Origin: Taxillus chinensis | Taxonomy: Eukaryota > Streptophyta > Magnoliopsida > Santalales > Loranthaceae | Assembly (NCBI GenBank): GCA_023512835.1 | Contig: CM042089.1 | Coordinates: 48,475,504-48,539,503, forward strand | Length of the DNA stretch: 64,000 bases | Direction of reading: 5' to 3' | Part shown: positions 53,831 to 64,000 of the stretch, one piece after another | How positions within the stretch are numbered: the first letter of the stretch is position 1 | How the letters are laid out: every line of letters begins with the position of its first letter | Translations under genes and position numbers: made by a program | The notes under the pieces: model-generated | Database searches by the model: none | What the model was told of the DNA's origin: nothing | Seen by the model: the letters and a program-made list of their open reading frames with translations, nothing else

Positions 53831-55271
53831 TTGCCTTCTTTGGGAAGTGTGTGCATCCCGAGACATGCATTATCATTATCCCTCCTCAAAAGCACGCGAT
53901 ATATAATAAGACATGATTTATCGCGATTTGAGAGTTCCAAGAGTCCGGAGGAATGAACCGACAATCATCCGGAGTAAATAATTTCCGAAAGAAGATTATC
54001 CGGGTGAAAAGTAGACCGTGTCCGGAGAAACAGAGTGCAGTAAGAGAGAAGTAGATTCCTTTGCTATCTTGAAGTCGAAGAGAAGAGAAGTACCACAACA
54101 CTTCAAATCCGAGACTATAGACGAGATGTATCGATAAAGGTGCAAAGAGAATCTGGACCTGTAGGTTCACGAAAATAAGCTAAAAGAACACAAGCTTAAT
54201 AGGTAGGAATTAGTACGGATATGAGAATATAATCAGATGTGCGCATCTAAATCCGAACTAATGAGAAACAGAACTTAATGCATTGAAAGGGAATGAAAAA
54301 GACACATACAAACAAGAGAATGATCATTGTTACTGAATCAAAGCATAGGTTAGATAATAAACACACAAGTTCATAGTGGTCAACATAGCGAAACCGACCT
54401 GCTGAACAACGTAGCGAAGATAATTAAAAAAAAACATATGAATTATCCAACTTAGGATTCATGAATGAAACGGAATAAATGAACACATGTCGAAAGCAAT
54501 CAAATGATTATCTGATTAAAATGCACGGTTGAAGGAAGAAAAACATCCTTGTATGCCACAAATCTGATTCAACAATGCATGTCCAGGTAGATCTGGAAGT
54601 GATAGTTTAGAGGAAGGAGCATCCAAGACATATTAGGAGATTATTACTTGCTCCCCCTTAGATCATGCGATCCTCTCAGTGATAGACTCCCCCTCAGATA
54701 AACAGCCAGAAAAGAGGTCACGAGATATATACGGGGGGGTATTACTTGGATAATGAATAAAGCATTTTCTCCCCCGTAGATCATGCGATTCTCTCGATGT
54801 CGATGGCATTACCTTTTTTTTAATAAAAAAATAGATCTTGAAACAACACTGTTTATCCATTCGGAAACTACACTCCAGGAGCTAAGGAGACTGCGATTGT
54901 GAGAACCATCACCAAGCATTCCGAGCTAACCCATTTCATTTCTTCAACCATACAAGTTAATAGAGCAATCAATATGAAACAGCATTCGTTATGTGGTGAT
55001 GAGTGGAGATTAGAATCATGAAATCCCAAAGAAGTTATTCATAGCCATTTTAATTATGTTAGCTTAAACGACTTCAATCGGGAAACACAAGCATCCTCCC
55101 AATATGAAATTAGATATTTATATCAGAACATGAAGCACGATAGGCAGTAAGTATGATCAACATTAAGTTTGGTATGTGTTTTCTACTGACAATAAAAGCA
55201 CAATGCAAGTTAAAAAAAATACTGGTGGTAGGTTAAATATGAAGCTATGCAGAAAAGTCAATCATACCTAA
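53831..55271 (-). other. Copia H spacer between pol and ORF3, polypurine-like repeats
   Basis: Noncoding. Around 54650-54800 the minus strand repeats GAGAG(A/G)ATCGCATGATCTA followed by a GGGGGAG purine run, with another GAGGGGGAGTC between them. The pattern matches 22230-22380 in Copia B. The remainder shows nothing I recognise. Confidence 0.55.
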
Positions 55272-58200
55272 TCAGAAGAGTAGTTCAGAAAATCTTGCAT
55301 CAGGTAGGGGCTTTGCAAGTATGTCTGCCAGTTGATCTTCAGTAGCAACATGTTCCAGTGATATGTGCTTTTTGAAAACATGGTTGCGAATGAAGTGATA
55401 CCTTACCTCAATGTGCTTGGTCTTTGGGTGCATGACATGATTGTTGCTTATAGCAATTGCACTGGTGTTGTCGCAGTAGAGTGGAATAGATGTCATGTTG
55501 AAGCCATAGTCAGTAAGTTGACTTTGCATCCGAAGTAGCTGCGCAAGCAACTTCTAGCAGCTATATATTCCGCCTCAGCAATAGAGGTTTATACGGAATT
55601 CTGCTTCTTACTCAACCATGAAATTAATCTATTTCCAAGAAACTGACACGTACAACTTGTGTTTTTCCTGTCGATGCGACACCCAGCAAAATCAACATCA
55701 GAGTATCTAGATAAGGTGAAGTTGGACTCCTTTGGGTACCAGAGTCCCAAATTCACAGTTCCTTTGAGATACCTTAATATCCGTTTAACATGAAGCATAT
55801 GTGACTCCTTGGGATTCGCCTGATATCTTGCACAGATGCAAGTTGCAAACATAATGTCCGGGTGACTTGCTATAAGATACATCAAGGATCCTATCATCCC
55901 TCTGTATTCAGTCACATTTACCGATTTGCCGTCCACATCAGGGTCTAACTTGGCACTGATTGGCATTGGAGTCTTGACGAGAGATGAACCTTCCATACCA
56001 AACTTTTTGATTAAGTCACGTGTGTACTTAGCTTGGTTGATGAAGATCCCTTCCTTCAATTGTTTGACTTCTATTCCAAGGAAGTAGGACAGTTCTCCCA
56101 TCATACTCATCTCAAACTTGCTAGTTATTAACTTTGCAATCTCTTCACAAAGCTTCGAATTTGATGATCCGAAAATGATATCATCCACATATATCTGTAC
56201 GATCAGAGTATGTCCTTTCTCTTTTCGTAGAAATAAAGTGGTTTCTATCTTCCCTTTTTGGAAGTTGTGAGCAAGTAGGAATTCTCACAGTGTGTCGTAC
56301 CAGGCTCTTGGAGCTTGCTTCAACCCATACAAGGCTTTCCATAGCTTGTAGACTAGATGTCTAGCCTTGGGTTCTATGAAACCGGGAGGTTGTTCAATGT
56401 ACACCTCCTCTTTAAGATCTCTATTTAGAAATGCGCTTTGACGTCCATTTGATAAACTACGAAGTTTTCATAAGAAGCATATGCCAAAAACATTTTGATT
56501 GCCTCAAGTCTTGCTACTGGAGCAAAGGTCTCGTCATAGTCTATTCCTTCTTCTTGACGATATCCTTTGGCTATCAGTCTGGCTTTGTTCCGGATTACTG
56601 TTCCATCCGTATCAAGTTTGTTCCAGAACACCAATTTAACACCAATGACTTGTTGAGACTTAGACCTTGGTACTAGTGTCCACACATCATTTCTTTTAAA
56701 TTGATTCAATTCTTCTTGCATGGCTTCTATCCAGTTCGAATCTTGAAGAGCATCATCTACCACCTTTGGTTCTATCTTTGATAGAAAACATGTGTAAAGA
56801 CAGATGTTGGAGGTGGCCGCTCTTGTTCTTACACCAACAGTAGGATCACCAATCACTTGTTCTGAAGGGTGGTTTCGAGTCCACCTGTAATTCTGTGCAT
56901 GTGATGGTTGATCTTGTATAATTTGAAGCTCTTCCAGATTAGGTGGTTCAGGTATATCCGCTGGCTGAGCTTCTTCCGGACCAGATGTTTTCGTATTAAC
57001 AGGTTCGGAAGAACTAAGTGGTTCTTCGACACTGTTGCTTTCAGTGTTAGCTGGTTCGGATGAACTTGAAGGTACTCCGGAATGTTGGATATCCGTAAGA
57101 ATATGTTCGGAGCTTAATGGTAGTCCTGAGTCTGAATCATCCGTAGCATCATCAACATCATTTCTTCGTCCTTCACTGGTGCCGCGTGGTAAATCAGTAT
57201 GTGTAACAAGAACATTCATAAACTTTAAATAGTCGATGTTGTTGTCCTGAACCTATACATTAGAACTTGAAGAAGCAACATTTGACCAATCTAGGTTAGC
57301 TTCATCAAAGGTCACATGGATAGATTCTTCAACTTTAAAAAGTTTTCTGTTGAAGACTCGATAAGCTTTACTATGTAATGAGTACCCAACAAAAATCCCA
57401 TCATCAGATTTTGGTTCAAATTTATTCTGGGGTTCTTTGCTGTTGTTCAATATGTAGCAAGTACACCCAAAAGCTCTGAAATGTAAAATTGAGGGCTTTC
57501 GTCCTCTCCACATCTCATAGAGTATTTTCATGATAAGTTTATTTATTAGAGTTCTGTTCTGAAGATAGCATGTAGTAGACACAGCTTCAGCCCATAGACT
57601 GAGAGGAAGCTTTGCCCCTGCTAACATGGATCTACCAGCCTCAACTAAAGTGCGATTCTTGCACTCGGCTACCCCATTTTGCTGTGGAGTTCTAGGCGCA
57701 GAGAAGTCATGCTGAATGCCCTGTTCAGAACAATATGATCTCATATCTGAAAAATCAAATTCTGTACCATGATCACTCCTGATGCACTTAATGCTCAGTC
57801 CTTATGAGTTACGTATCCAGTTGAAAAGATCTACAAGATGCTCAAAAGTTTGATCCTTAGATTTCAGGAACATCACCCATGTGTACCTGGTGAAATCATC
57901 GATAACCACAAGGGTATATCTCGCACCAGCTAGTGAAGGAATAGAAATGGGACCACAGAGGTCCATGTGAAGAAGTTGTAGAGGAGCAGTTATTGAATTA
58001 ACTGATTTGCTCTTAAAACTATGTTTGGTCTATTTGCCAAGTTGGCATTCTCGACAGAGAGTGTCTCTGGAGTATTTGTGTTTAGGTAGACCAGTGACAA
58101 GATCAAGCGACGCTAACTTAGACAAGGTCTTAAAGTTTAAATGTACGCATCGCTTGTGCTATAGCTAACTATCTTCATCTGACGCTGTAGTGAGGAAGCA

Positions 58201-58560
58201 TACTAGGTCAGAAGAATTATTTCTTAAGACCACAGAGTATATGTCCCCATCTCTTGATCCGGATAACTTTACATCTCCGGATAAGTTTTCCCTTACTGTA
58301 CAGGTGTTGGACATAAAGAAAGCAGTAAATCCTTTGTCACATAAATTACTAACACTTAGCAAATTATGCTTCAAACCTTCGACTAGTGCAACTCTAGTGA
58401 TTGATACACAGCCGTTGGTTAAAGTGCCATACCCGACAGTCTTACCTTTGCTGTTGTCACCATATGAAACGGATGGACCTCATTTGTTATTAACTTCAAC
58501 AAGCAGAGTCTGATCACCCGTCATATGTCCGGAGCATCCACTATCGAGGATCCACTTGCT
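55272..58560 (-). pseudogene. pol: Copia H pol: protease, integrase, reverse transcriptase, RNase H
   Basis: Protease active site WILDSGCSGHM at about 58520-58560, intact. Integrase: HKRCVHLNF and CRECQLGK zinc-finger region, HMDLCGPIS (Asp), RSDHGTEF (Asp, intact here unlike Copia B), NGVAECKN (Glu). Reverse transcriptase: [43 protein letters not shown] with a frameshift near 56430, and YVDD in the frame ending 56188. RNase H: YSDVDFAGCRIDRKN, then a stop near 55590, and YCDNTSAIAISNNHV, DILAKPLPDARF to the end. Additional stops lie near 57805, 58030 and 58165. Inactive, but it preserves the family's consensus motifs better than Copia B. Confidence 0.92.
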
Positions 58561-58619
58561 TTGATTGATCTTTAACTACAAGTGATCCGGCAATGCATTC
58601 CAGAGATGCTCATGAAAGA

Positions 58620-60927
58620 CAACAGTTTACACTTTTGGTGCCCAAACTTGTTTCGGGCAGTTAGAAAAGACAGCAGTAGTGTCAACAGTTTCGGATTTAA
58701 CTTTGTTAGGAATTTTAGCTTTCTAGGTTGACTTTGATTTGTTAGTTTTGGCTGCTTCTTTTACTTGGGTTTTCTTGGGAGAGACACTCCTTTGAGATTT
58801 AGATTTTGATTTGCTCGAAGAACCCTTTTTGTTTAACTGATCTTTATTAATACGAACTTGATTACAAAGCCAGTTATCAGATAAACTCCAACATTCATAG
58901 TGATAATGACCTATTTGCCTACAGATGGAACAAACACTATGGTGCGGAGTACAAATAGGGGATACAGGTCTCTTAGATTTTACAGACGTTCTACTCTGTT
59001 CCCTATGGCCTAGTCCATTGTGTTTGGGTGACGCACTCTTGGCCCTAGATGCGTCAGCCTTAGTCTTTCCTTTCTTTTTGGGTGCTATAGTTTTGGCTTG
59101 AACTGCAGCAACCTTCCCTTCATCCTTAGTTACGGGTGCTACTGCTCCGGGAAGTGCAGTAACAGCCTCAGTTCCATAGTCATAGACTATGGTGCCATCT
59201 GAAATGAAACCATCCAACGGTTTAGATGTACTAACAGGATAAATGTTGGTTAGTTTCGGAATGAAATCCGGAGGACACTCTGTAGTCTGTGTGGAGGTCA
59301 ATAGTCCGGAACCTAGGCCAGGTTTGACTTGGATGTTGTCAGGGTCAGTCCTAAAGGTAGAGGCTATTTCTCCGGATTTTAGCCACTTACGATTTATTTC
59401 CTTTTCCTGTTCCAGTTCATTTTCGAGTCGCTTCACAATAACTTTTAGGCCAGTTAGGTTGGTATTTAACAGGTGATTTTCAGCTCTTAAATCATGATAC
59501 CAAGCCTCTTTACTCCTGAAGTCAGTTATATCCTTTTCTAATTTAGCAACAGTAATCTCAAGACGTTTATTCTTACTTTCCATATCTTTGTACATTTGTG
59601 TAATTATTAGTCTCTCATTCTTTTCATGATCACGTTCAATAATAAGAGATTCTAATTTGCTCATGAGCTCAGAGATCGAAGGTATCTCAGAATTTGCTAT
59701 GAGGCAGACGTTCGACTTGGGAGTTGGCTCATCATCCAAGGATTCCTCCTCTTCTTTCGAGCTACTGACGTATTTTGTGACGAATGCCTTCCTCTTGTTC
59801 CTACTGTTTTCTGAGGTGGAGCGGCGAGGAGTTACCTTGTCACTTTTCTCGGCCACTTTAGATTTGGATTTGCAGTCCTTGGCCTAGTGACCGGTTTTCC
59901 CACAGTTGTAGCATTCCTGGGAACTGGACCCCGGTCGCTCCTTTCTTCGGAAAGATGATAAGGAGCCTCTTCTGAGTCCTTTTATGCTTTTTCGTAGGAA
60001 TCGCTCAAAGGATTTGACAAGGAGAGCTATTTCCTCTTCCTCGTCAGAGTCAGAATTCTCGGACTCGTCCGTATCATCATTCCTCAGTATGCTGAGACAT
60101 TCCGTAGCTTTGAGAGCTACCCCCTTTTCTTTCCGAGCTATTTTCTCGTCCCGGTCAGAGTATTTAAACCTGACTTCGTGAGTCCGTAGCTCTCCATATA
60201 GTTCTTCAAGGGGAACATACTGCCAGTTCTTGTCGGATTGCATCTGGAGTTGTTTGGAGTAGTAGCGATCCGGCATGGAACGAAAAACTTGTCATTGATC
60301 TGAGATTGAGAATAATGCTCATTGACAGTTTTCAGCTAAAGGATGAGCTTGCTGAATCTCCGATAGATGCTCTCGAGTGATTCACCCGATTTGTGATTGA
60401 AACTCTCAAAGTTCTGCCTGAGAGTACAAATAATGTTCTGCATTTGGGACTGACTTCCCTCATAGAGGATTGTCAGTTTATCCCAAATAGCTTTCGCTAT
60501 CGTGCAGCCCTAGACGTCCGTGAAAGCTTCGGAATCCAAAGACGATGTGACATATGCCAGAGCCTTTTTGTTGGCACACTGCCAGGTTCTTTCATCATTG
60601 GTGAGTTCAGCATCAGTCTTTGGTCTTCTAACTCCATGTTCACTGATAGTCATCGGAGTGGGTATCTCCTGATGAAGACATGGCCACATGAGATGATCAT
60701 GGCAGACCATGAACATTCTCATGTGAGCTTTCCACTGGGAGAAAAGCTCAGGTGTGAATTTGGGTGGCTTTGTCACAGTGAAGCCAGAACTCCATGGTTG
60801 TGAAGCAGCGGCAGCAGCAGGTTGAGGTGGATCAACATTTTCACTGCTGCTTCGATTTGGAAGGGGCTCTTGTGCACCTCCTGGAGTTAAGGCGAGTGTT
60901 AAATAGCATGCTACTTTCTTCGGCCAT
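58620..60927 (-). pseudogene. gag: Copia H gag
   Basis: ATG at 60927 (MAEESSMLFN) as in Copia B; one frameshift just after (near 60885). The gag core has PPKFTPELFSQWKAHMRMFM, a stop near 60509, then DKLTILYEGSQSQMQN, frameshift near 60280, LRTHEVRFKYSDRDEK, and a zinc knuckle CYNCGKTGH*AKDC in which the Trp codon is TAG (59884-59886). The following 377-codon frame (58723-59856) carries an acidic stretch, coiled coil (LMSKLESLIIERDHEKNERL to NLTGLKVIVKRLENEL) and a Lys/Ser-rich tail with CSICRQIGHYHYECW, a second CCHC-like knuckle. A stop near 58720 precedes the protease. Long gag and coiled coil support a Sirevirus-like assignment. Confidence 0.88.
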
Positions 60928-60974
60928 TGGTAAGAGTGAAAGAGTGGGATCTCTACTTGGAACAAATAGAACTT

Positions 60975-60986
60975 ACTTCGATACCA
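60975..60986 (-). other. Primer binding site of Copia H, mutated iMet type
   Basis: The minus strand reads TGGTATCGAAGT, against TGGTATCAGAGC in Copia B; the first seven bases are intact. Confidence 0.8.
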
Positions 60987-60988
60987 CT

Positions 60989-62416
60989 TGTTGGTCCCTT
61001 GGAGCCTAGAGGGGGGTGAATAGGCTCTAATCAAATCTCTTTCGAAACTCTTTAGCACAGCACTTATCTGGTCAAGAGATAGAAACAATGCGGAAGATAA
61101 CTAGATAGTGGAAGTATTTTGTTTTATTATGAGTATGATAAGTACAACAAAATGAAAGCAGTCTAAAGCTTGAAGGCTTTTAGACCTACTTAACAGCTCT
61201 TAACACTCTGTTTACAAGTACACATACAGTAGCCTCTTAGATCTCTATGAGCTTTAGTACATGCATGCTCCTATTTGTTTACTTTACTCTAGTACACACT
61301 TTATAAATATACAAGTGTTGCTATTTATAGTGACATCCTCAAGAGACAACGTCGGAACTCGTTGTTCCGGATATTGTGCCCATTTACTGTCTCTCAGAAA
61401 TCTCTCTGCATTAATTGCTACGGATGTGGTCTTCAAGATCTTGGGTTTGCAATGCATGAGAGTCTTTGTAAGTTCCTAAGTGTAATTAAAGTTGTGTCCA
61501 CATATCCGGATGATCCACGTGTAAGATGCTTTAGGTTCTCAACAAGTTTGTCTTACATCGGGAAACAGCAAGCTGATGACTTTGATCACGAAGAGATAAG
61601 TTGAAGTAGCGTCTTCTTGAATCCGGTGTAAGGTTCCTTACTCTGTGCTTAAATTAAGCTCAGATCCTTACTCCGTAATACTGATTGCTTACTCTGTATC
61701 AATTTGGTACTGGAATCCTTATTCCGAGTAAGAGCTTCCTTACTCCATATGAAAGAGAAGGTCGGAGTGCTTACTCCGCATCTGCGCTTCCTTACTCCGC
61801 AACTAGTTTCCTTACTCCGCATGAGTTAAAGGAACAGATGGCTTACTCCGTATCAGCACATCCTTACTCCGTATGAGTGAGTGGTTCGGATTCCTTACTC
61901 CGCATCTAGCTTCCTTACTCCGCATCTAATAAAGACTCAATTCCTTATTCCGTAGAAGTACTTCCTTACTCTGCATGTATGGAAGACTTGGATTCCTTAC
62001 TCCGTGTCTTCTGTACTTTAGTCCGGTTGAGTGGAAGAGTTATCTCTTTAACTCCGCGTTGATTCTCTTATTCCGTGCGACTTTATAGACCAAGATTCTT
62101 ACTCCGCATCTTTTAGACTTAGTCCGTTTGAAGTATTAGGTGCGGATTTCTTAGTCCGTAATTTTTAGGTTCTTACTCTGCACGAATGATCCTAATTCCG
62201 TATGAGGTAAAGACTTGGTTATTTACCAAGTGTTTGACGACACTCATTCTCACCTGGATCAGGATTAAGTATCCCGTCCTTAGCTTTGCTCACACGAGTG
62301 TATATCCGGATGAAGGTCATATCTTCTACAATGACTTAAGATAAAAAAATAAAGGTCTCAGATCAAATTACATAGGGCTTTATCAGCATTATCCAAATTC
62401 TGGGCTTGATCCAATA
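60989..62416 (-). repeat. 5' LTR of Copia H (1428 bp)
   Basis: Ends TATTGGATCAAG (start, minus strand) and GGGACCAACA. Between about 61620 and 62220 it is filled with CTTACTCCG-type repeats, including GGTTCGGATTCCTTACTCCG at 61883-61902. Confidence 0.93.
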
Positions 62417-62955
62417 CAATTGTGTTCCACTAATTGGCTCTTGGGGAAACACTGCATATGCCCCATTACAAGTGGGAAGACAATTGGAAGGGCATCAAAT
62501 TGTCCCAGTCTTACATAGGATGGAAGCTTGCGATAGGGAATATGGAGCTCCTGGAGCAAAAAGGGCAATCTTTGAGATAAACAGAGCTTGGGCCACCCCT
62601 CAAAGAATCAAGGCCAACTTGCATGCTACCCCTGTCTTATTAGAGTATAAGGTGTGGAAGAAGAAGTTGTTCGCTCTCCCTAACACAGGCGAAGACACTG
62701 CAGTTGAAGAGGTCACCTCCAATGAAGAACCTATGGTTGTCCTAGACACAGCTACATCCTTGCTACAAGAGAATACTATTTTGCAGCAAATAGTACAAGC
62801 AAGGGGAAGCCATACAAAAAATGGTGGAGCAATTGGAAGCGGGTAAGATATAGAAGACCCATGCAAAGAAGCAATCATTGGCAAGGGGGATGGTCATTAG
62901 CAGGCTTGAAGAGGAGAATGAACGACTAAGGAGTTTCTTAAGAAAACACTACTAA
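62417..62955 (+). pseudogene. Ogre-type E ORF1, part 3 (C-terminus)
   Basis: Resumes with CVPLIGSWGNTAYAPLQVGR, HQIVPVLHRMEACDREYG and AWATPQRIKANLHATPVLLEYKVW. A one-base frameshift near 62805 moves the reading to AIQKMVEQLEAG and, after a stop, VISRLEEENERLRSFLRKHY ending at TAA 62953-62955. The C-terminal helix looks like a coiled coil. The W-G-N-T, DREYG and R-I-K-A-N pattern is the usual end of this ORF1 family. Role unknown. Confidence 0.72.
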
Positions 62956-63229
62956 AAGATGATCAAAGCTTGCCCTAGAACATATAGTTTTAGGGATTTT
63001 ATGTCATTTTGTTTGCTTTAAATTCAGTCTGACTATTTGAACCCTCTAAACTTTGGTTTCTTAGTTTAATAAAGTTCATGTCTTTACATCTCATACATTT
63101 CATGCACTCATACTTAAAAAGTAAAAACAAAAATAAAACTTCTAGATTCACCAAGTTTGCCAGATGACTTTTGACAGAATTAGGCATCCATACAACTTAA
63201 GGTCCTGTAGTCATCAGTCATCTCCTCTA
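62956..63229 (+). other. Spacer between ORF1 and gag of Ogre-type E
   Basis: AT-rich and noncoding, with AATAAAG at about 63068 that could act as a polyadenylation signal for an ORF1 transcript. Nothing else recognised. Confidence 0.45.
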
Positions 63230-64000
63230 ATGGCAGAACATATCGAAGATAGATTCACAGGTCTCAAGCAGGCATAACAAGAGATTGGCGGGAGCATGCT
63301 CCAAGTGTAGGCCCAATTGAAGACTATGATGGATACACTAGCCAAACTGACTTCCGAAAGAGAAGCTAGCCTAACTGTAGGGGCCATTAATCCAGAGCAA
63401 GAGCAAGCCCCACATGCTTCACAAGCCTACGCTCCAGCAAACATGGTTCTTGGGGCATCACATCAAGTCCCACCTACACCACCTGTTATGGGGGTGCCAA
63501 CCCTAAATATCGTGGAAGCTATGGAATCTCTCACTAAACCATCTGATTGGAAATCTATCGAGCCCCGACTAAAAGTAGTGGAGGGGGTAAAAATAAATGG
63601 AGGAACCGACCCTCATGATTTATGCTTGGTTCCAGGCATAGTACTTCTTTCCAAATTTAACATGCTTGATTTTGAAAAATTCAATGGTACTCAGTGTCCT
63701 AGAACACATGTGACCATGTACTGCTGCAAGATGGTGGCCCATGCAGACAATGGCAAACTCTTGATGCATTTCTTCTAGGAATTCCTAACCGGTGGTCCAT
63801 TGCGATCTATATCCAACTTGAAGGTAGTCGTATCAGAACATGGAGTGAGCTCGCCTCGGCATTCCTAGCTCAATATAAAACATGTCACTGAACTAGCATT
63901 ATATCAGTTGGCCTTGCAGTCATTTGAAAAGGGAAGTGATGAAAGCTTCAAAGCTTATGCCCGAAGATGGAGGGAGGCAACCATGGATGTTCAGCCTCCA
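63230..64000 (+). pseudogene. gag: Ogre-type E gag, 5' part
   Basis: ATG at 63230 (MAEHIEDRFTGLKQA) with stops near 63277 and 63309, then a clean frame from 63317 with a helical N-terminus, PTLNIVEAMESLTKPSDWKS, NMLDFEKFNGTQCPRTHVTM and NGKLLMHFF. A TAG at 63776-63778 and another near 63867 follow, then ALQSFEKGSDESFKAYARRW at the window edge. This aligns with the minus-strand fragment at 2788-3112. The gag continues beyond the window. Confidence 0.85.

Larger units (their letters stand above)
51353..62416 (-). mobile_element. Copia element H (Sirevirus-like, 11,064 bp)
   Basis: Flanked by CAATT at 51348-51352 and 62417-62421. On the minus strand: 5' LTR 60989-62416, iMet-type primer site, gag, pol, polypurine-like repeats, TATA box, ORF3, truncated 3' LTR 51353-51697. 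Same family as Copia A and B. It is the only copy here in which gag, pol and the ORF3 N-terminus are uninterrupted by other elements, although all carry stops. Confidence 0.95.
25984..64000 (+). mobile_element. Ogre/Tat-type element E, incomplete, with three nested insertions
   Basis: Starts at about 25984 (TGTAATTGGTCACC) inside Copia A ORF3 and runs past the window end. It has a very long 5' LTR (about 4.9 kb after removing F), an Ogre-type primer site at 43759, ORF1 in three pieces (44360-44622, 50642-51352, 62417-62955) and gag from 63230. Athila-like F, Athila-like G and Copia H are nested within it. Pol and the 3' LTR are not in the window. The left boundary rests on the switch from Copia A coding to LTR-like sequence and could be off by a few bases; the expected duplication would be TTGCG. 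Confidence 0.8.

Overview
This window is plant nuclear DNA, most likely from a eudicot with a large, repeat-rich genome. It contains no recognisable host gene. Almost every base belongs to long-terminal-repeat (LTR) retrotransposons inserted into one another. The diagnostic features are plant-type: primer binding sites for tRNA-iMet (Copia), tRNA-Asp (Athila-type Ty3/gypsy) and the Ogre-type tRNA-Arg site, YVDD/FMDD reverse transcriptases, CCHC gag and DDE integrases.

Layout and relative age (from nesting and 5-bp target duplications). Oldest is a minus-strand Ogre/Tat-type gag (2220-3112), interrupted on its left by a gypsy-type LTR (1-2219) and on its right by Copia A (minus, from 3113). 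Copia A is split by Copia B (plus, 6231-25486, duplication GGTAT) and, past 25983, by an Ogre-type element E (plus, 25984 to beyond the window). Copia B carries a solo LTR C (7584-9407, ATGCT) in gag and an Athila-like element D (14534-21307, GGAGT) between its reverse transcriptase and RNase H. Ogre E carries Athila-like F (29050-41933, CCTAG) in its 5' LTR, and Athila-like G (44623-50641) and Copia H (minus, 51353-62416, CAATT) in its first open reading frame. E's gag begins at 63230 and runs off the end.

The most interesting content is a third open reading frame (ORF3) downstream of pol. It occurs in the Sirevirus-like Copia elements A, B and H and in the unrelated Athila-like elements F and G, with a remnant in D. 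In both superfamilies it has the same layout: an N-terminal 'putative plant transposon protein'-like domain, a Pro/Ser/Ala-rich and helical linker, and a C-terminal Ulp1/SENP-like cysteine protease (family C48) with visible His-Asp-Gln-Cys positions in A, F and G. In F the ORF is preceded by about 100-bp tandem repeats carrying G-box hairpins and then a TATA box. Copia H also has a TATA box about 110 bp before ORF3. This suggests that the protease ORF has its own promoter. G has lost all of pol but keeps gag and the protease.

A second theme is sharing of cis-elements between families. ACGT-centred palindromes lie just upstream of the LTR TATA boxes in several families. U3 hairpins have family-specific arms. 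An Athila-type U3 block sits inside the solo LTR C. CGGAGTAAG-type arrays are found in both Copia and Ogre LTRs. All coding regions carry lesions, so the elements are annotated as pseudogenes, although F and Copia A ORF3 are only lightly damaged.
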